A stretch of DNA of 64,000 bases from Chitinophagaceae bacterium (lineage in GTDB: Bacteria; Bacteroidota; Bacteroidia; Chitinophagales; Chitinophagaceae), in contig JADLCD010000167.1 of assembly GCA_020847395.1 (NCBI GenBank), positions 1-64,000 of the forward strand, read 5' to 3'. The stretch's first letter is position 1. Every line of letters starts with the position of its first letter. Below are positions 9,468 to 19,599 of this stretch, one piece after another. The notes under the pieces are model-generated. The model ran no database searches. It was not told the DNA's origin and was given only the letters and a program-made list of their open reading frames with translations. A program made the position numbers and the translations under genes.

Positions 9468-10802
9468 ATGCAAGGCAGAAGAAAATTTTTATACGATAGC
9501 TCACGTATAGCTGCGGGATCTGTATTATTATCTGCACTATCTGATAAAACATTTGCAGCAGGTGGAAAAATAATATCGGCAGCAGACCAGATCAATATCG
9601 GCGCCATAGGCATTAACGGTATGGGTTGGTCTGATACCAAAGCCGCATTAAAAGTGCCGGGTGTAAATCTTGTGGCGCTATGCGATGTTGATAAAAATGT
9701 AATAGATAAACGCCTTGGTGAAGCAAATGAATTAAACTTTGATGCTTCTAAAGTAAAAACCTATACTGATTATCGTAAGCTGCTTGAAAATAAAGATATT
9801 GATGCAGTGATTATCGGCACACCCGATCACTGGCATTGTTTGCAGATGGTGGATGCATGTAAAGCCGGGAAACATGTGTACGTAGAAAAACCTATTGGTA
9901 ATTCTATTGCGGAATGTAATGCGATGGTAGCCGCGCAGAAAAAATATAACCGTGTTGTGCAGGTTGGCCAATGGCAAAGAAGCCAGCAGCATTTTCGTGA
10001 CGCGATTGAATTTGTACATTCAGGCAAGCTTGGCAATATACGTACAGCAAAAGTTTGGTGCTACCAGGGTTGGATGAAACCCGCAGAGGTGCAACCGGAT
10101 TCTGCACCGCCTGCCGGTGTTGATTACAAAGGCTGGCTCGGACCCGCACCAACAAAACCATTTAACGCAAGCAGGTTTCATTTTAATTTTCGCTGGTTTT
10201 GGGATTATGCCGGAGGTTTAATGACTGATTGGGGCGTTCATTTGCTTGACTATGCGCTCTTTGGCATGCAGGCAGATGTTCCTAAAACTGTAATGGCATT
10301 GGGTGGCAAATTTGCATACCCTGATTTAGCGCAGGAAACACCGGATACTTTAACCACGCTTTACGAATTTGATAAATTCAATCTTGTTTGGGATCATGCA
10401 ATGGGTATAGATAATGGGCAATATGCAAGAGATCACGGTATTGCTTTTGTAGGCAATAATGCTACACTTGTTTTAGACAGGGGCGGATGGGAAATAATTG
10501 AAGAAAAGAATTCAAAAAATAAGATACCGGGCATGCCGAAAGTAAAACCATCAGAAAACGGGTTGGATAAACACATGCAGAATTTTATGTCGGTTATACG
10601 TTCGGGTAAGATGGAAGAATTAACAGCGCCCATCCAGGTTGGTGCAGACGTGGCTATTGTAGCACAGATGGGTAATATTGCTTTCAGAAGCGGCAAACGA
10701 TTAGCATGGAATAAGCAAAAAGGTAAATTCACAGATGAAGAAGTGAATAAAACCTATTTCGCAAAAGAATATCATAATGGGTATAAAATTCCGGTAGTGT
10801 AG
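9468..10802 (+). CDS. Gfo/Idh/MocA-family oxidoreductase, Tat-type signal
   Basis: RRKFL signal; NIGAIGINGMG; AVIIGTPDHWH; GKHVYVEKP; DWGVHLLD. Confidence 0.93.
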   Translation: MQGRRKFLYDSSRIAAGSVLLSALSDKTFAAGGKIISAADQINIGAIGINGMGWSDTKAALKVPGVNLVALCDVDKNVIDKRLGEANELNFDASKVKTYTDYRKLLENKDIDAVIIGTPDHWHCLQMVDACKAGKHVYVEKPIGNSIAECNAMVAAQKKYNRVVQVGQWQRSQQHFRDAIEFVHSGKLGNIRTAKVWCYQGWMKPAEVQPDSAPPAGVDYKGWLGPAPTKPFNASRFHFNFRWFWDYAGGLMTDWGVHLLDYALFGMQADVPKTVMALGGKFAYPDLAQETPDTLTTLYEFDKFNLVWDHAMGIDNGQYARDHGIAFVGNNATLVLDRGGWEIIEEKNSKNKIPGMPKVKPSENGLDKHMQNFMSVIRSGKMEELTAPIQVGADVAIVAQMGNIAFRSGKRLAWNKQKGKFTDEEVNKTYFAKEYHNGYKIPVV

Positions 10803-10994
10803 CGCTGAGCTAACAAACGGGAGAAGTGAGCAATGAAAGTTATTGTCATGTTTGCTATAAGGTAAGCGCCTTTCACCTTTTACCATCGGCTTTTCACATA
10901 CCAATAAATAAAAAAGAATAAGGCTGTATATCCATAATCAATACAATCTTATTCTTTTTGTAATAGCTTACGCTACAGCTTCAGATGAAGAAGA

Positions 10995-11330
10995 TTAATA
11001 ACGTCCGCGACCGCCGCCGTTATTGCTACCTGCAAATGAACGTCTGTTGCCACCACCATTACTTCTACCGCCGCCATTGCTGCGCTCTTCGCGTGGCTTA
11101 GCTTCAGTAACAGTAATTGCACGACCTTCTACAACACCTTTGTCTAATTCGCTGATAGCTTTTTTAGCTTCCTCGTCATTAGGCATTTCAACAAAACCGA
11201 AACCACGGCTACGGCCAGTGAATTTATCAGTTATAACTCTTGCAGAAGATACTTCACCGTATTCTTCAAAAAACGCTTTTAAGTCTTCATCAACTACGTT
11301 GAAGCTTAAATTTGAAACATAAATGTTCAT
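10995..11330 (-). CDS. RRM-type RNA-binding protein with Gly/Arg-rich tail
   Basis: IYVSNLSF (RNP2), GRSRGFGFVEM (RNP1), RSNGGG repeats at the C-terminus. Confidence 0.95.
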   Translation of the reverse strand: MNIYVSNLSFNVVDEDLKAFFEEYGEVSSARVITDKFTGRSRGFGFVEMPNDEEAKKAISELDKGVVEGRAITVTEAKPREERSNGGGRSNGGGNRRSFAGSNNGGGRGRY

Positions 11331-11580
11331 CAGTACTAAGAAATTAAATTAAATAAATGAAATCTGAGAAAACAGGGGAGTAAAGACGACTGAACTATTA
11401 GCAGAAGATGCGTAGCAGATTGAATCATTTCTTTTACCGGGACTGTACAAACTCAAATTTTGACGCCGCAAATGTACAGTTTATTTTGCATTTACCGAAC
11501 TTATTTACAGCTTAATCCTATCTTTTTTGTTAATTGCTGCTAAACCCGTTCCTATCTTCGGCAAATAATCTATCGCAAAA

Positions 11581-12225
11581 TTGTATCCTTTAATTATATA
11601 CTGTTATGATGCGTATTGCTGCTGGTGCTATGGTTTTAGCCCTATTATATCAAAACTGAAGGAGAAATATCAGCAATATATTGATTTTGAAGTAATATCC
11701 GGGGGCATGATTTTACCCGGCAAGCCGGCACATATCAGCACTATGGCGGCTTTTTTTACCGAAACATATAAAGCTGTTGAAACCACAACAGGCATTACAT
11801 TCGGAAAGGATTTTTTATGGCATATTGAAAATGATTCAGATAGTGATTGGTTTCCGAATTCTGAAAAGCCCGCTATTGCCATGTGTGTTTTCAAAAAATA
11901 TAATCCGGATAAAGCCGTAGATTTTGCTGCCGATCTTCAGCATGCTTTATTTTTTGAAGGAAGGGATTTGTGTGATAATGAAGCATACCGCCACTTACTA
12001 CACAGGTATAATATACCGGAAGATGAATTTTATAGACAGATGCAACAACCGGAATATAAAGAGCAGGCAGCAGAAGAATTTGCTTTATGCAAGCAATTAA
12101 AAGTTGCCGGCTTTCCTGCATTGTTTCTGCAAACCTCCGGGTCAAAAATATATACTTTAGCCAATGGGTATACTAACTATAATACACTGCATTCCAGGCT
12201 GCAAAATATTCTCGCCCAGCAATAA
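11581..12225 (+). CDS. DsbA/FrnE-like thioredoxin-fold protein (TTG start)
   Basis: CYDAYCCWCYGFSP active-site region; GFPALFLQ. Confidence 0.82.
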   Translation: MYPLIIYCYDAYCCWCYGFSPIISKLKEKYQQYIDFEVISGGMILPGKPAHISTMAAFFTETYKAVETTTGITFGKDFLWHIENDSDSDWFPNSEKPAIAMCVFKKYNPDKAVDFAADLQHALFFEGRDLCDNEAYRHLLHRYNIPEDEFYRQMQQPEYKEQAAEEFALCKQLKVAGFPALFLQTSGSKIYTLANGYTNYNTLHSRLQNILAQQ

Positions 12226-12294
12226 TTTTAATGCAACGCAAACCAAAAGTGGCTTGTCATCGTAGTATTAATTGTATAATGCAAATTCCGGATC

Positions 12295-13101
12295 ATGAAG
12301 TTGCCTTCTATATTAGCTATCTGCATTTTGCTCGTAAGTTGCGAAAAAAATGATGCAGCTTATGATGTTGGCAAAAGTGATATTACGCTCACTTTTGTAA
12401 AAGCATTATTTAATGGAGAGGAAATAGTGCAGAGTGAATTTCAATATTTTGCTGATGGTAAAATAAAGACAGCACTTGGTTATAAAGATTACAGTAAAAA
12501 CCTTGTCGGTTATAAAAGAACCTATAATTATGAAGGTGACAGGCTTGTAAATAGTGAAATACAAATGGACATCTCTTCATCGCTTTTCGCAGTTAATTAT
12601 ATATACAGCAAAGCACAGTATGAGTATAACGGTAACCTCATTATTCAGTCTAATCATTTTTCAAAAAAGAATGATGAATATGAAATGACTTCTTTTGTAA
12701 CCTATACTTATAATGATAGAAAGTTACCAGTAAAAATATCAAGGTATGCTGCCGGCGGTTCGCTTTATGGTTATTCAACCTATTCTTATGATGAGAATGG
12801 CAATGTAGTTCTGTTGGAAGATTACGGAATCAACGATTTGGGCGAGCCGGTTAAAACAATGCAAAACGCCTACACATACGACAATAAAAATAATCCATAT
12901 CAACTGGCGTATCATCCACTTGAAAATATTCCATATTCTGTAAACAAGAATAATATTCTTACCTCAAGCTGGGTTAATTATGTTGCAGGTGCACAGCCGC
13001 CCTCCGGAACTTCAACCACTGTATATAACAGCTATAATACTTACGGTTATCCTACATCAATGAATGAGCAAGGCAATGTTTTTTTACTGGAATATAAATA
13101 A
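12295..13101 (+). CDS. hypothetical lipoprotein
   Basis: Lipobox-like ILLVSC; repeated YxYD-type segments. Confidence 0.75.
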   Translation: MKLPSILAICILLVSCEKNDAAYDVGKSDITLTFVKALFNGEEIVQSEFQYFADGKIKTALGYKDYSKNLVGYKRTYNYEGDRLVNSEIQMDISSSLFAVNYIYSKAQYEYNGNLIIQSNHFSKKNDEYEMTSFVTYTYNDRKLPVKISRYAAGGSLYGYSTYSYDENGNVVLLEDYGINDLGEPVKTMQNAYTYDNKNNPYQLAYHPLENIPYSVNKNNILTSSWVNYVAGAQPPSGTSTTVYNSYNTYGYPTSMNEQGNVFLLEYK

Positions 13102-13191
13102 GTTATATACTGCTATTTATTGCTGAATATTTTAGTTTAGGTTTGCAACAACCACCATCAATCTACAGAACAACAAGAGGAGTTTAGTAAA

Positions 13192-14118
13192 ATGCAAGCC
13201 GATACGCAGGGAACATCTATAACAAAGGTGATAGCAGCATTTGCTGTTATATATATTGTTTGGGGATCTACTTACTTTTTTATTCAGATTGCAGTACACA
13301 ATATGCCGGTAACGGTTATGGGCACCTTCAGGTTTATTACCGCTGCACTCCTCATGCTGGGCTGGTGTATTTTTAATAAAGAAAAGATATTTGTGTGGAG
13401 GGATATACGCGCCGCTTTTTTTACAGGCTTACTATTACTGTTTATTGGCAATGGCGCGGTAGCCTGGTCTGAACAATACCTGGCGAGTTCATTGGTTGCA
13501 GTATTCATCGCTTCATCACCCGTATGGTTTGTTGTGTTGGATTACAGCAAATGGCGCGAAAATTTTGCAAACCGCCTTACCATTTTAGGCATCCTGCTGG
13601 GCTTTGCCGGTATATTTTTTTTGTTTGGAGAAAATCTGCAACAGGCCTTATCTGTAACAGCCAATAAATGGGAACTTTTTTCTCTTGGCGCATTAACTAT
13701 CGGTTCAATTTCATGGGCGGCAGGCTCGCTTTATGGTAAGTACAAGCCCACCTCATTTTCCGGCGCACTTAATTCCGGCTGGCAAATGATGGGCGCCGGA
13801 CTTGCATATGCTATTACAGGATTACTAAGGGATGACTGGGATAAATTCAACTTCAGAGATGTTGCTCCTTCCGGTTGGGGAGCCATTCTATATCTTGTTA
13901 CAATGGGATCGCTGGTAGGATACAGTTCTTATGTTTGGCTGCTTAAAGTACGCCCGGCAACACAGGTAAGCACGCACGCATATGTAAACCCGGTGGTGGC
14001 AGTATTGCTGGGCGTATTTTTCGCCAATGAAAAAATTACGGCCATACAATTAACAGGATTGGCAATTATTTTGGGCGGTGTGTTATTGGTAAATCTTGCA
14101 AAAAACAGGAAGGGATAA
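13192..14118 (+). CDS. EamA-family (DMT) transporter
   Basis: WGSTYFFIQIAV; two five-TM repeats; HAYVNPVVAVLLG. Confidence 0.9.
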   Translation: MQADTQGTSITKVIAAFAVIYIVWGSTYFFIQIAVHNMPVTVMGTFRFITAALLMLGWCIFNKEKIFVWRDIRAAFFTGLLLLFIGNGAVAWSEQYLASSLVAVFIASSPVWFVVLDYSKWRENFANRLTILGILLGFAGIFFLFGENLQQALSVTANKWELFSLGALTIGSISWAAGSLYGKYKPTSFSGALNSGWQMMGAGLAYAITGLLRDDWDKFNFRDVAPSGWGAILYLVTMGSLVGYSSYVWLLKVRPATQVSTHAYVNPVVAVLLGVFFANEKITAIQLTGLAIILGGVLLVNLAKNRKG

Positions 14119-14192
14119 CGGTGGAAGGAAAGATGTGAGGCCGTTACAGGTTGGCACTTCTCACTTTCTGCCCTTCACCTTCCGTCTTCCTT

Positions 14193-14813
14193 CTACCAGT
14201 CTTTTTCCGGCTGATTGCCTGATTGTTGCTTTTTCATGGTTTTATCCTGCAGTTTCTTTTCCTGTTCTTCAAGCGCTTTTAATAATTGCTGTACCTGTTG
14301 CTGATTTAATTTATTTTGTTTTGGCTGAGGTTGTTTTTCATCTTTCTTTTGTTTTTGCTCCTGCTGCTTTTGTTGCTTTTGCTGTTGTTGCTTTTTCTCG
14401 TTTAATGCCCGTTGCAAATTTTCTCTTGCAAGAGAATCTGCCGGATTTATGCGCAGCGATTGTTTATATGCCGCTAGACTCTCTTCCAGTTTTTTTTGTT
14501 GCGTAAACGATACGCCTTTATTGTAATACAACCGGGATTGCATTTTTTTCTCTTCCGTTTTTTTTACCGCTTCTTCAAATACTTTAGCGGCTTCTTCAAA
14601 TTTTTTTTCCCTGAATAATGCATTGCCCATATTAAAGGAAGCGGTAGCATTATTGGGATCTTTTTCAAGCGCTTCTTTATAAGCCTGTGCAGCTTTTTCA
14701 TATTGCCCGGCACGGTAAGCTTCATTGCCTTTGCTTATAAAGCGATCTGCCTCCTGTGAAAAAGCAAGATTCACACTTATAATCAACCATATTAAAAAGG
14801 CAATGCGTTTCAT
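14193..14813 (-). CDS. TPR protein, BatC-like
   Basis: TPR repeats; Q/K-rich C-terminus; next to a VWA protein. Confidence 0.85.
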   Translation of the reverse strand: MKRIAFLIWLIISVNLAFSQEADRFISKGNEAYRAGQYEKAAQAYKEALEKDPNNATASFNMGNALFREKKFEEAAKVFEEAVKKTEEKKMQSRLYYNKGVSFTQQKKLEESLAAYKQSLRINPADSLARENLQRALNEKKQQQQKQQKQQEQKQKKDEKQPQPKQNKLNQQQVQQLLKALEEQEKKLQDKTMKKQQSGNQPEKDW

Positions 14814-15811
14814 TATTTATTCGCTTTTCTTTTTTCAGATATAAACAACTCTCCTATTAAACCTATAAGCGCAAGCACTAAAAACCATTGAAAAAAACTC
14901 CTGTAATTCCTGTCGCTGCTATCATTGATGGTTTTCTGCTCCATTGATGCAACCTGCGATTGAATTTTGCTTACCACAGATTCAACATCATTTAATTGCT
15001 GGTAAATGCCATTGGAGTTGCTTGCAATATCAATAAGTTCGCGCTCATTTAATTTAGATACGATAACATTTCCCTGTATATCTCTTTTAGGTTCCCCTGT
15101 AATAGCATTCATAATTATGCCGCCCTCTGTAGTGCCCACACCAATCGTATTAATAATTACACCATTATCGGCAAGCTGTTTGGCAGTTTTTACAGCTTCT
15201 TCATCATGATCTTCTCCATCTGTAATCAGCAAAATGGTTTTGTATTTTTTATCTTTCTTATTGAACCCTGAATTGCTGATGCGCAATGCTTCAGCAATCA
15301 CTGTTCCCTGTGTTGGCACAGCCTCCGGTGAAGCGTTACTAATATACAAGCGCGCAGCAGAATGATCTGCAGTAAGCGGCATTTGCATATATGCCCTTCC
15401 TGCAAAAACTACGAGCCCAATCCTATCGTTCTGCAACTGATCCATCAGTTTATTTGCCAGTTGCTTTGCTTTGTCAAGGCGGCTTGGTTTTATATCCTGC
15501 GACAACATGCTCCGGCTTACATCCAAAGCTATCATCACATCAATACCCTGCCTGCTTATTTTTTCTACCTGGGTAGCTGATTGCAGGTTGGCAGCAGCAA
15601 TAATCAAAAGCCCAAAACCGGTTACCAGTATTACAAACCGTAACAAATATCTTTTATGAAGAAAACTTTTGGTAAGCTGGGCTACCAGTTTTTCATCACC
15701 TATTTTTTTATAAGTATTTTTTTTCCATCGTAATACAGCCAGGAAAAGCAATATCAGCACTGGTATTAACAGCAGTAATAATAAATGTTCGATATGTTCA
15801 AAACGAAACAA
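14813..15811 (-). CDS. VWA-domain protein, BatA/BatB-like
   Basis: MIDAS motif DVSRSMLS; LLITDGEDHD; terminal TM segments. Confidence 0.9.
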   Translation of the reverse strand: MFRFEHIEHLLLLLLIPVLILLFLAVLRWKKNTYKKIGDEKLVAQLTKSFLHKRYLLRFVILVTGFGLLIIAAANLQSATQVEKISRQGIDVMIALDVSRSMLSQDIKPSRLDKAKQLANKLMDQLQNDRIGLVVFAGRAYMQMPLTADHSAARLYISNASPEAVPTQGTVIAEALRISNSGFNKKDKKYKTILLITDGEDHDEEAVKTAKQLADNGVIINTIGVGTTEGGIIMNAITGEPKRDIQGNVIVSKLNERELIDIASNSNGIYQQLNDVESVVSKIQSQVASMEQKTINDSSDRNYRSFFQWFLVLALIGLIGELFISEKRKANK

Positions 15812-15867
15812 AAAATAATTATTGATATTGTTACCTATGCAAACTACCTGCCAGCTTATTGTTACGT

Positions 15868-15911
15868 GAGATGATAAACAACAAAAGTGAGCATCTCATA
15901 TTTATCATCTC
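15868..15911. repeat. inverted repeat GAGATGATAAA...TTTATCATCTC between convergent-side intergenic sequence
   Basis: 11-bp perfect arms at 15868-15878 and 15901-15911. Confidence 0.55.
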
Positions 15912-15955
15912 GCCTCTCACAAAAAAAAGTACAATGCGTTATACCTGTCATCTCC

Positions 15956-16777
15956 CTACATCTTCCCTTCAAAAAAGCCTAACTGCTTCAGAATGCCATT
16001 TAAAATCTCTTTCCGGATAGCAGGGTCTGCATTCGGGCTCGCGGATTCAGTATTCAACACAAAAAAATAAGGATGCCTGTTTTCCTCAATCCATCCTACA
16101 ACCCAGCCAATGGCATGTCCTTCTTTATTATAGCCCCAGCCGGTTTTATAACTGAGTTTATAATTACTGTTATCTTCCTGTAGCATCATTGCTTTTACTG
16201 CATCCTGCGCGCCTTTACGAAAGGGAAGTTTTCCAAAGTATAATTTCTTTACCAGTCCTAATTCCTCATCAGGAGATACGAGTAAAGAATTATCTAACCA
16301 GAATGAATCTACGGCTTTGCCGATTGTTTTATTACCATAGCTCAATGTATCTAACCATTTTTGCATACTATCCCTGCCTATCGTTCTGGCTATCTGCTGA
16401 AAATGTGGAACAGATGAATATTGAAACGCCTTTGTAATACTAAGGTCCTGGTTCCAGTCTTTATTGGGGCGTTGTATACTATCCCATTTTATAATACTGT
16501 TTTCATTCATCACCACCCCTGTTTGTATAGCAATCAACGCGTTTACAATTTTAAAAGTAGAAGCCGGCAGAAAACGGGTAGTATCTCTTTTTAAATTATA
16601 TATTTTGAATACACCGCGGCCGTTATCAAACATTGCAAAACTTCCATCAACATTCTTTTCAGTAAAATACTTTTTTAAAGATTTATCCTCATCCACATTA
16701 TTCATAGAACAGGAATACACAGCACAAATGCAAATAATAAACAGGAAACCGGAGTATTTTTTTTTCATTGTATACAA
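15956..16777 (-). CDS. class D (OXA-type) beta-lactamase
   Basis: STFK, SVPHFQQIARTIG (SxV), YGN and KTG motifs in order; lipoprotein-like signal. Confidence 0.92.
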   Translation of the reverse strand: MYTMKKKYSGFLFIICICAVYSCSMNNVDEDKSLKKYFTEKNVDGSFAMFDNGRGVFKIYNLKRDTTRFLPASTFKIVNALIAIQTGVVMNENSIIKWDSIQRPNKDWNQDLSITKAFQYSSVPHFQQIARTIGRDSMQKWLDTLSYGNKTIGKAVDSFWLDNSLLVSPDEELGLVKKLYFGKLPFRKGAQDAVKAMMLQEDNSNYKLSYKTGWGYNKEGHAIGWVVGWIEENRHPYFFVLNTESASPNADPAIRKEILNGILKQLGFFEGKM

Positions 16778-16809
16778 AAAAATTATAAATGTTTTTTTAA
16801 TGCGCTGCG

Positions 16810-18015
16810 TTATTTAATTACGCCAAGTTCTTTTCCCACTTTGGTAAAGGCGGCAATAGCTTTATCAAGATGGTGTTGTTCATGCGCTGCGCTTAACTGC
16901 ACACGTATGCGTGCCTGCCCTTTGGGCACAACAGGAAAGAAAAATCCAATAACATAAATGCCTTCTTCCAGTAATTGAGCAGCCATTTTTTGCGCCAATA
17001 CAGCATCATAAAGCATAATGGGCACAATAGGATGATCGCCGGGTTTTATATCAAAGCCCGCCGCTGTCATTTTTTGGCGGAAATATTTCGTGTTGTTTTC
17101 CAGCTTATCGCGAAGCTCAGTTGTTTCACTCAGCATATCAAGCACTGCTATAGAAGCGCCAACAATACTCGGAGCAACAGTATTTGAAAATAAGTATGGA
17201 CGGGAACGTTGCCTCAGCATATCAATCACTTCTTTTCTGCCGCTGGTAAAACCACCCGAAGCGCCACCCAAAGCCTTACCGAGCGTGCCGGTTATAATAT
17301 CTATTTTCCCCATCACACCGCGATACTCATGTGTGCCCCTTCCGGTTTTACCCAAAAATCCGCTGGAGTGACATTCATCAATCATTACTGCAGCATTATA
17401 TTTATCCGCCAGTTCACAAATCTTATCAAGCTGTGCGATAGTGCCATCCATACTGAATGAACCATCGGTAACAATAATGCGGCTGCGTGCGCCCTGTGCT
17501 TCTTTGAGTTTAACCTCAAGATCAGCCATATCATTATGATTGTATCTAAAGCGCTGAGCCTTACATAATCTTACACCATCAATAATGGAAGCATGATTAA
17601 GCGCATCAGAAATAATCGCGTCTTTCTCATCAAAAAGCGGTTCAAACACACCACCATTGGCATCAAAAGCCGCAGCATATAATATGGTATCTTCAGTACC
17701 CAGAAATTTGGAAATCTTCTTTTCCAGTTCTTTATGAATATCCTGTGTGCCGCAGATAAACCGCACACTGCTCAGCCCATATCCTCTTGTGTCAACATAT
17801 TTTTTTGCAGCGCTGATTACCGCAGGATGCGATGATAAGCCCAGGTAATTATTAGCGCAAAGATTTATAACAGATTTTAAGCCGTTCTGTCCTGGTATTT
17901 TCACTTCAATGTCTGCTCCTTGCGGGCTTTCAATTATTCTTTCTGTTTTGTAAAGCCCGTTTTGCTTAATTTCTTCTAGTTCAACGCTTATCCGGTTAAC
18001 CAAGTTTTCGTTCAT
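16810..18015 (-). CDS. kbl: glycine C-acetyltransferase (2-amino-3-ketobutyrate CoA ligase)
   Basis: [61 protein letters not shown]. Confidence 0.93.
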   Translation of the reverse strand: MNENLVNRISVELEEIKQNGLYKTERIIESPQGADIEVKIPGQNGLKSVINLCANNYLGLSSHPAVISAAKKYVDTRGYGLSSVRFICGTQDIHKELEKKISKFLGTEDTILYAAAFDANGGVFEPLFDEKDAIISDALNHASIIDGVRLCKAQRFRYNHNDMADLEVKLKEAQGARSRIIVTDGSFSMDGTIAQLDKICELADKYNAAVMIDECHSSGFLGKTGRGTHEYRGVMGKIDIITGTLGKALGGASGGFTSGRKEVIDMLRQRSRPYLFSNTVAPSIVGASIAVLDMLSETTELRDKLENNTKYFRQKMTAAGFDIKPGDHPIVPIMLYDAVLAQKMAAQLLEEGIYVIGFFFPVVPKGQARIRVQLSAAHEQHHLDKAIAAFTKVGKELGVIK

Positions 18016-18185
18016 ATACTTTTTTTAGCGCCACAAACCTACGTGGTTTTTAAAAAAAATAATCATTGGTATTATTTAGTCGAAAAGATTTCTCTTAAAC
18101 AGATTTTTGGTAATTATTAACAACTGATGTATTAACTTAGCTACTCTAAATAGATAAAGGGTATAGAAAAAATCTACACAAGATG

Positions 18186-18214
18186 CCCGGCATTTTCTAG
18201 TGCCGGGTTTTTTT
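18186..18214 (+). terminator. intrinsic terminator CCCGGCA-loop-TGCCGGG-TTTTTTT with no annotated upstream + strand gene
   Basis: 7-bp GC stem followed by 7 T in the kbl/oxyR divergent gap. Confidence 0.8.
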
Positions 18215-18412
18215 ATGCCTTTATGCAAACGATTTAGAAAGCAGGCTAATAAAAACGGGAAGCTATACTTCCCGAATACAACATATTACTGGTTTTTCTA
18301 TCTACTTTTTAAGGCAAATGTTTCCACAGAATTAGGTTGCTTACAAAGATGTAACATTTGAAATATTTACCAAATTGATTAATTTTATATTTAAATAGAT
18401 TTTGTCTATACT

Positions 18413-19354
18413 ATGACATTTGTTCAACTGGAATATATCGTTGCTTTAGATACCCACCGCCAATTTACACTTGCCGCAGAAAGTTGCTTTATTACACAGC
18501 CAACGCTGAGTATGCAAATTCAAAAACTTGAAGAAGAATTAGGCATTACCATTTTCGACAGAACCAAACAGCCCATTGCTACTACAGAAACAGGTAAAGA
18601 AATAATTCAGCAGGCAAAAATAATTTTAGCGCAAAAGCAGGTGATGCATGAGTTGGTGCAGCATAAAAAGGGAGTGCTTACGGGTGAACTAAAACTTGGC
18701 ATTATACCCACTTTAGCGCCATATCTTTTGCCATTATTTATACAAAGCTTTACGGCAAAATACAAACAGGTAAAACTGGTGGTAAGTGAAATGACTACTG
18801 ATAATATTATTAAATCGCTTACAGAAGGCTCAATTGATGCAGGTATATTGGTAACACCATTACAAAAAAATGGCATTAAAGAATATCCATTATTTTATGA
18901 AGAGTTGGTAGCCTATGTTTCAAGAAAAAATGCTTTGTATGAAAAGAATTATGTGCTTGCACAGGATATAGACCCAAACAAATTATGGTTGCTGGAAGAA
19001 GGGCATTGCTTCCGCTCGCAAATAGAAAACTTATGCGAACTGCGCAAAATGAGTACGGCCGGTAGTAATTTTGATTATGAAACAGGAAGTATAGAAACGC
19101 TGCGCAGAATGGTTGATTTGAATGATGGTATAACTATTTTACCCGAGTTAGCTACGTTTGATATGCCGGCAAAGCAATTGCAACTCATCAGGCAATTTAA
19201 AAAACCTGTGCCTATGAGGGAAGTAAGCGTGGTGGTACAAAGAGATTTTGTGAAAAAGAGATTAATAGATGCATTAAAGAACGAGATTGTTCAATCTATT
19301 CCGGATAAAGTAAAAAAAAATCAATCAGTTAATGTGGTGCCGATAAAGGGTTGA
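18413..19354 (+). CDS. oxyR: LysR-family regulator, OxyR-like
   Basis: LysR HTH; two cysteines in GHCFRSQIENLC at the OxyR-type spacing. Confidence 0.9.
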   Translation: MTFVQLEYIVALDTHRQFTLAAESCFITQPTLSMQIQKLEEELGITIFDRTKQPIATTETGKEIIQQAKIILAQKQVMHELVQHKKGVLTGELKLGIIPTLAPYLLPLFIQSFTAKYKQVKLVVSEMTTDNIIKSLTEGSIDAGILVTPLQKNGIKEYPLFYEELVAYVSRKNALYEKNYVLAQDIDPNKLWLLEEGHCFRSQIENLCELRKMSTAGSNFDYETGSIETLRRMVDLNDGITILPELATFDMPAKQLQLIRQFKKPVPMREVSVVVQRDFVKKRLIDALKNEIVQSIPDKVKKNQSVNVVPIKG

Positions 19355-19444
19355 ACAATAGTACTAATGTACGGCGGGTTTCTCTCCTGAACTTCGGTTG
19401 GGATCGAAAGGACGGCACACTCACCCGTCATTTCGATACCACCC

Positions 19445-19545
19445 TCTGGTTGCAATGAATTAAATGCATCTTGTGCGGTGAGAAATCCGTTGGGCAGTAG
19501 TGCAAAAGATGAACATCAGTACCAATGCCCGGCAGATTTCTCTCT
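19445..19545. repeat. dispersed hairpin element, copy 1 (conserved 29-nt loop)
   Basis: Arms 19480-19496 and 19526-19542 pair about 14/17; matches the copy at 49238-49338. Confidence 0.75.
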
Positions 19546-19599
19546 CACAAAAGAGCGATTTAACTACGATGTTTGTGTTGAAGGACGGGGATAATAACA

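Noticed and set aside
14096-14506. 136-aa + strand ORF opposite the BatC-like gene
   Set aside because: Antisense reading of the Q/K-rich coding region; its length is explained by codon bias.
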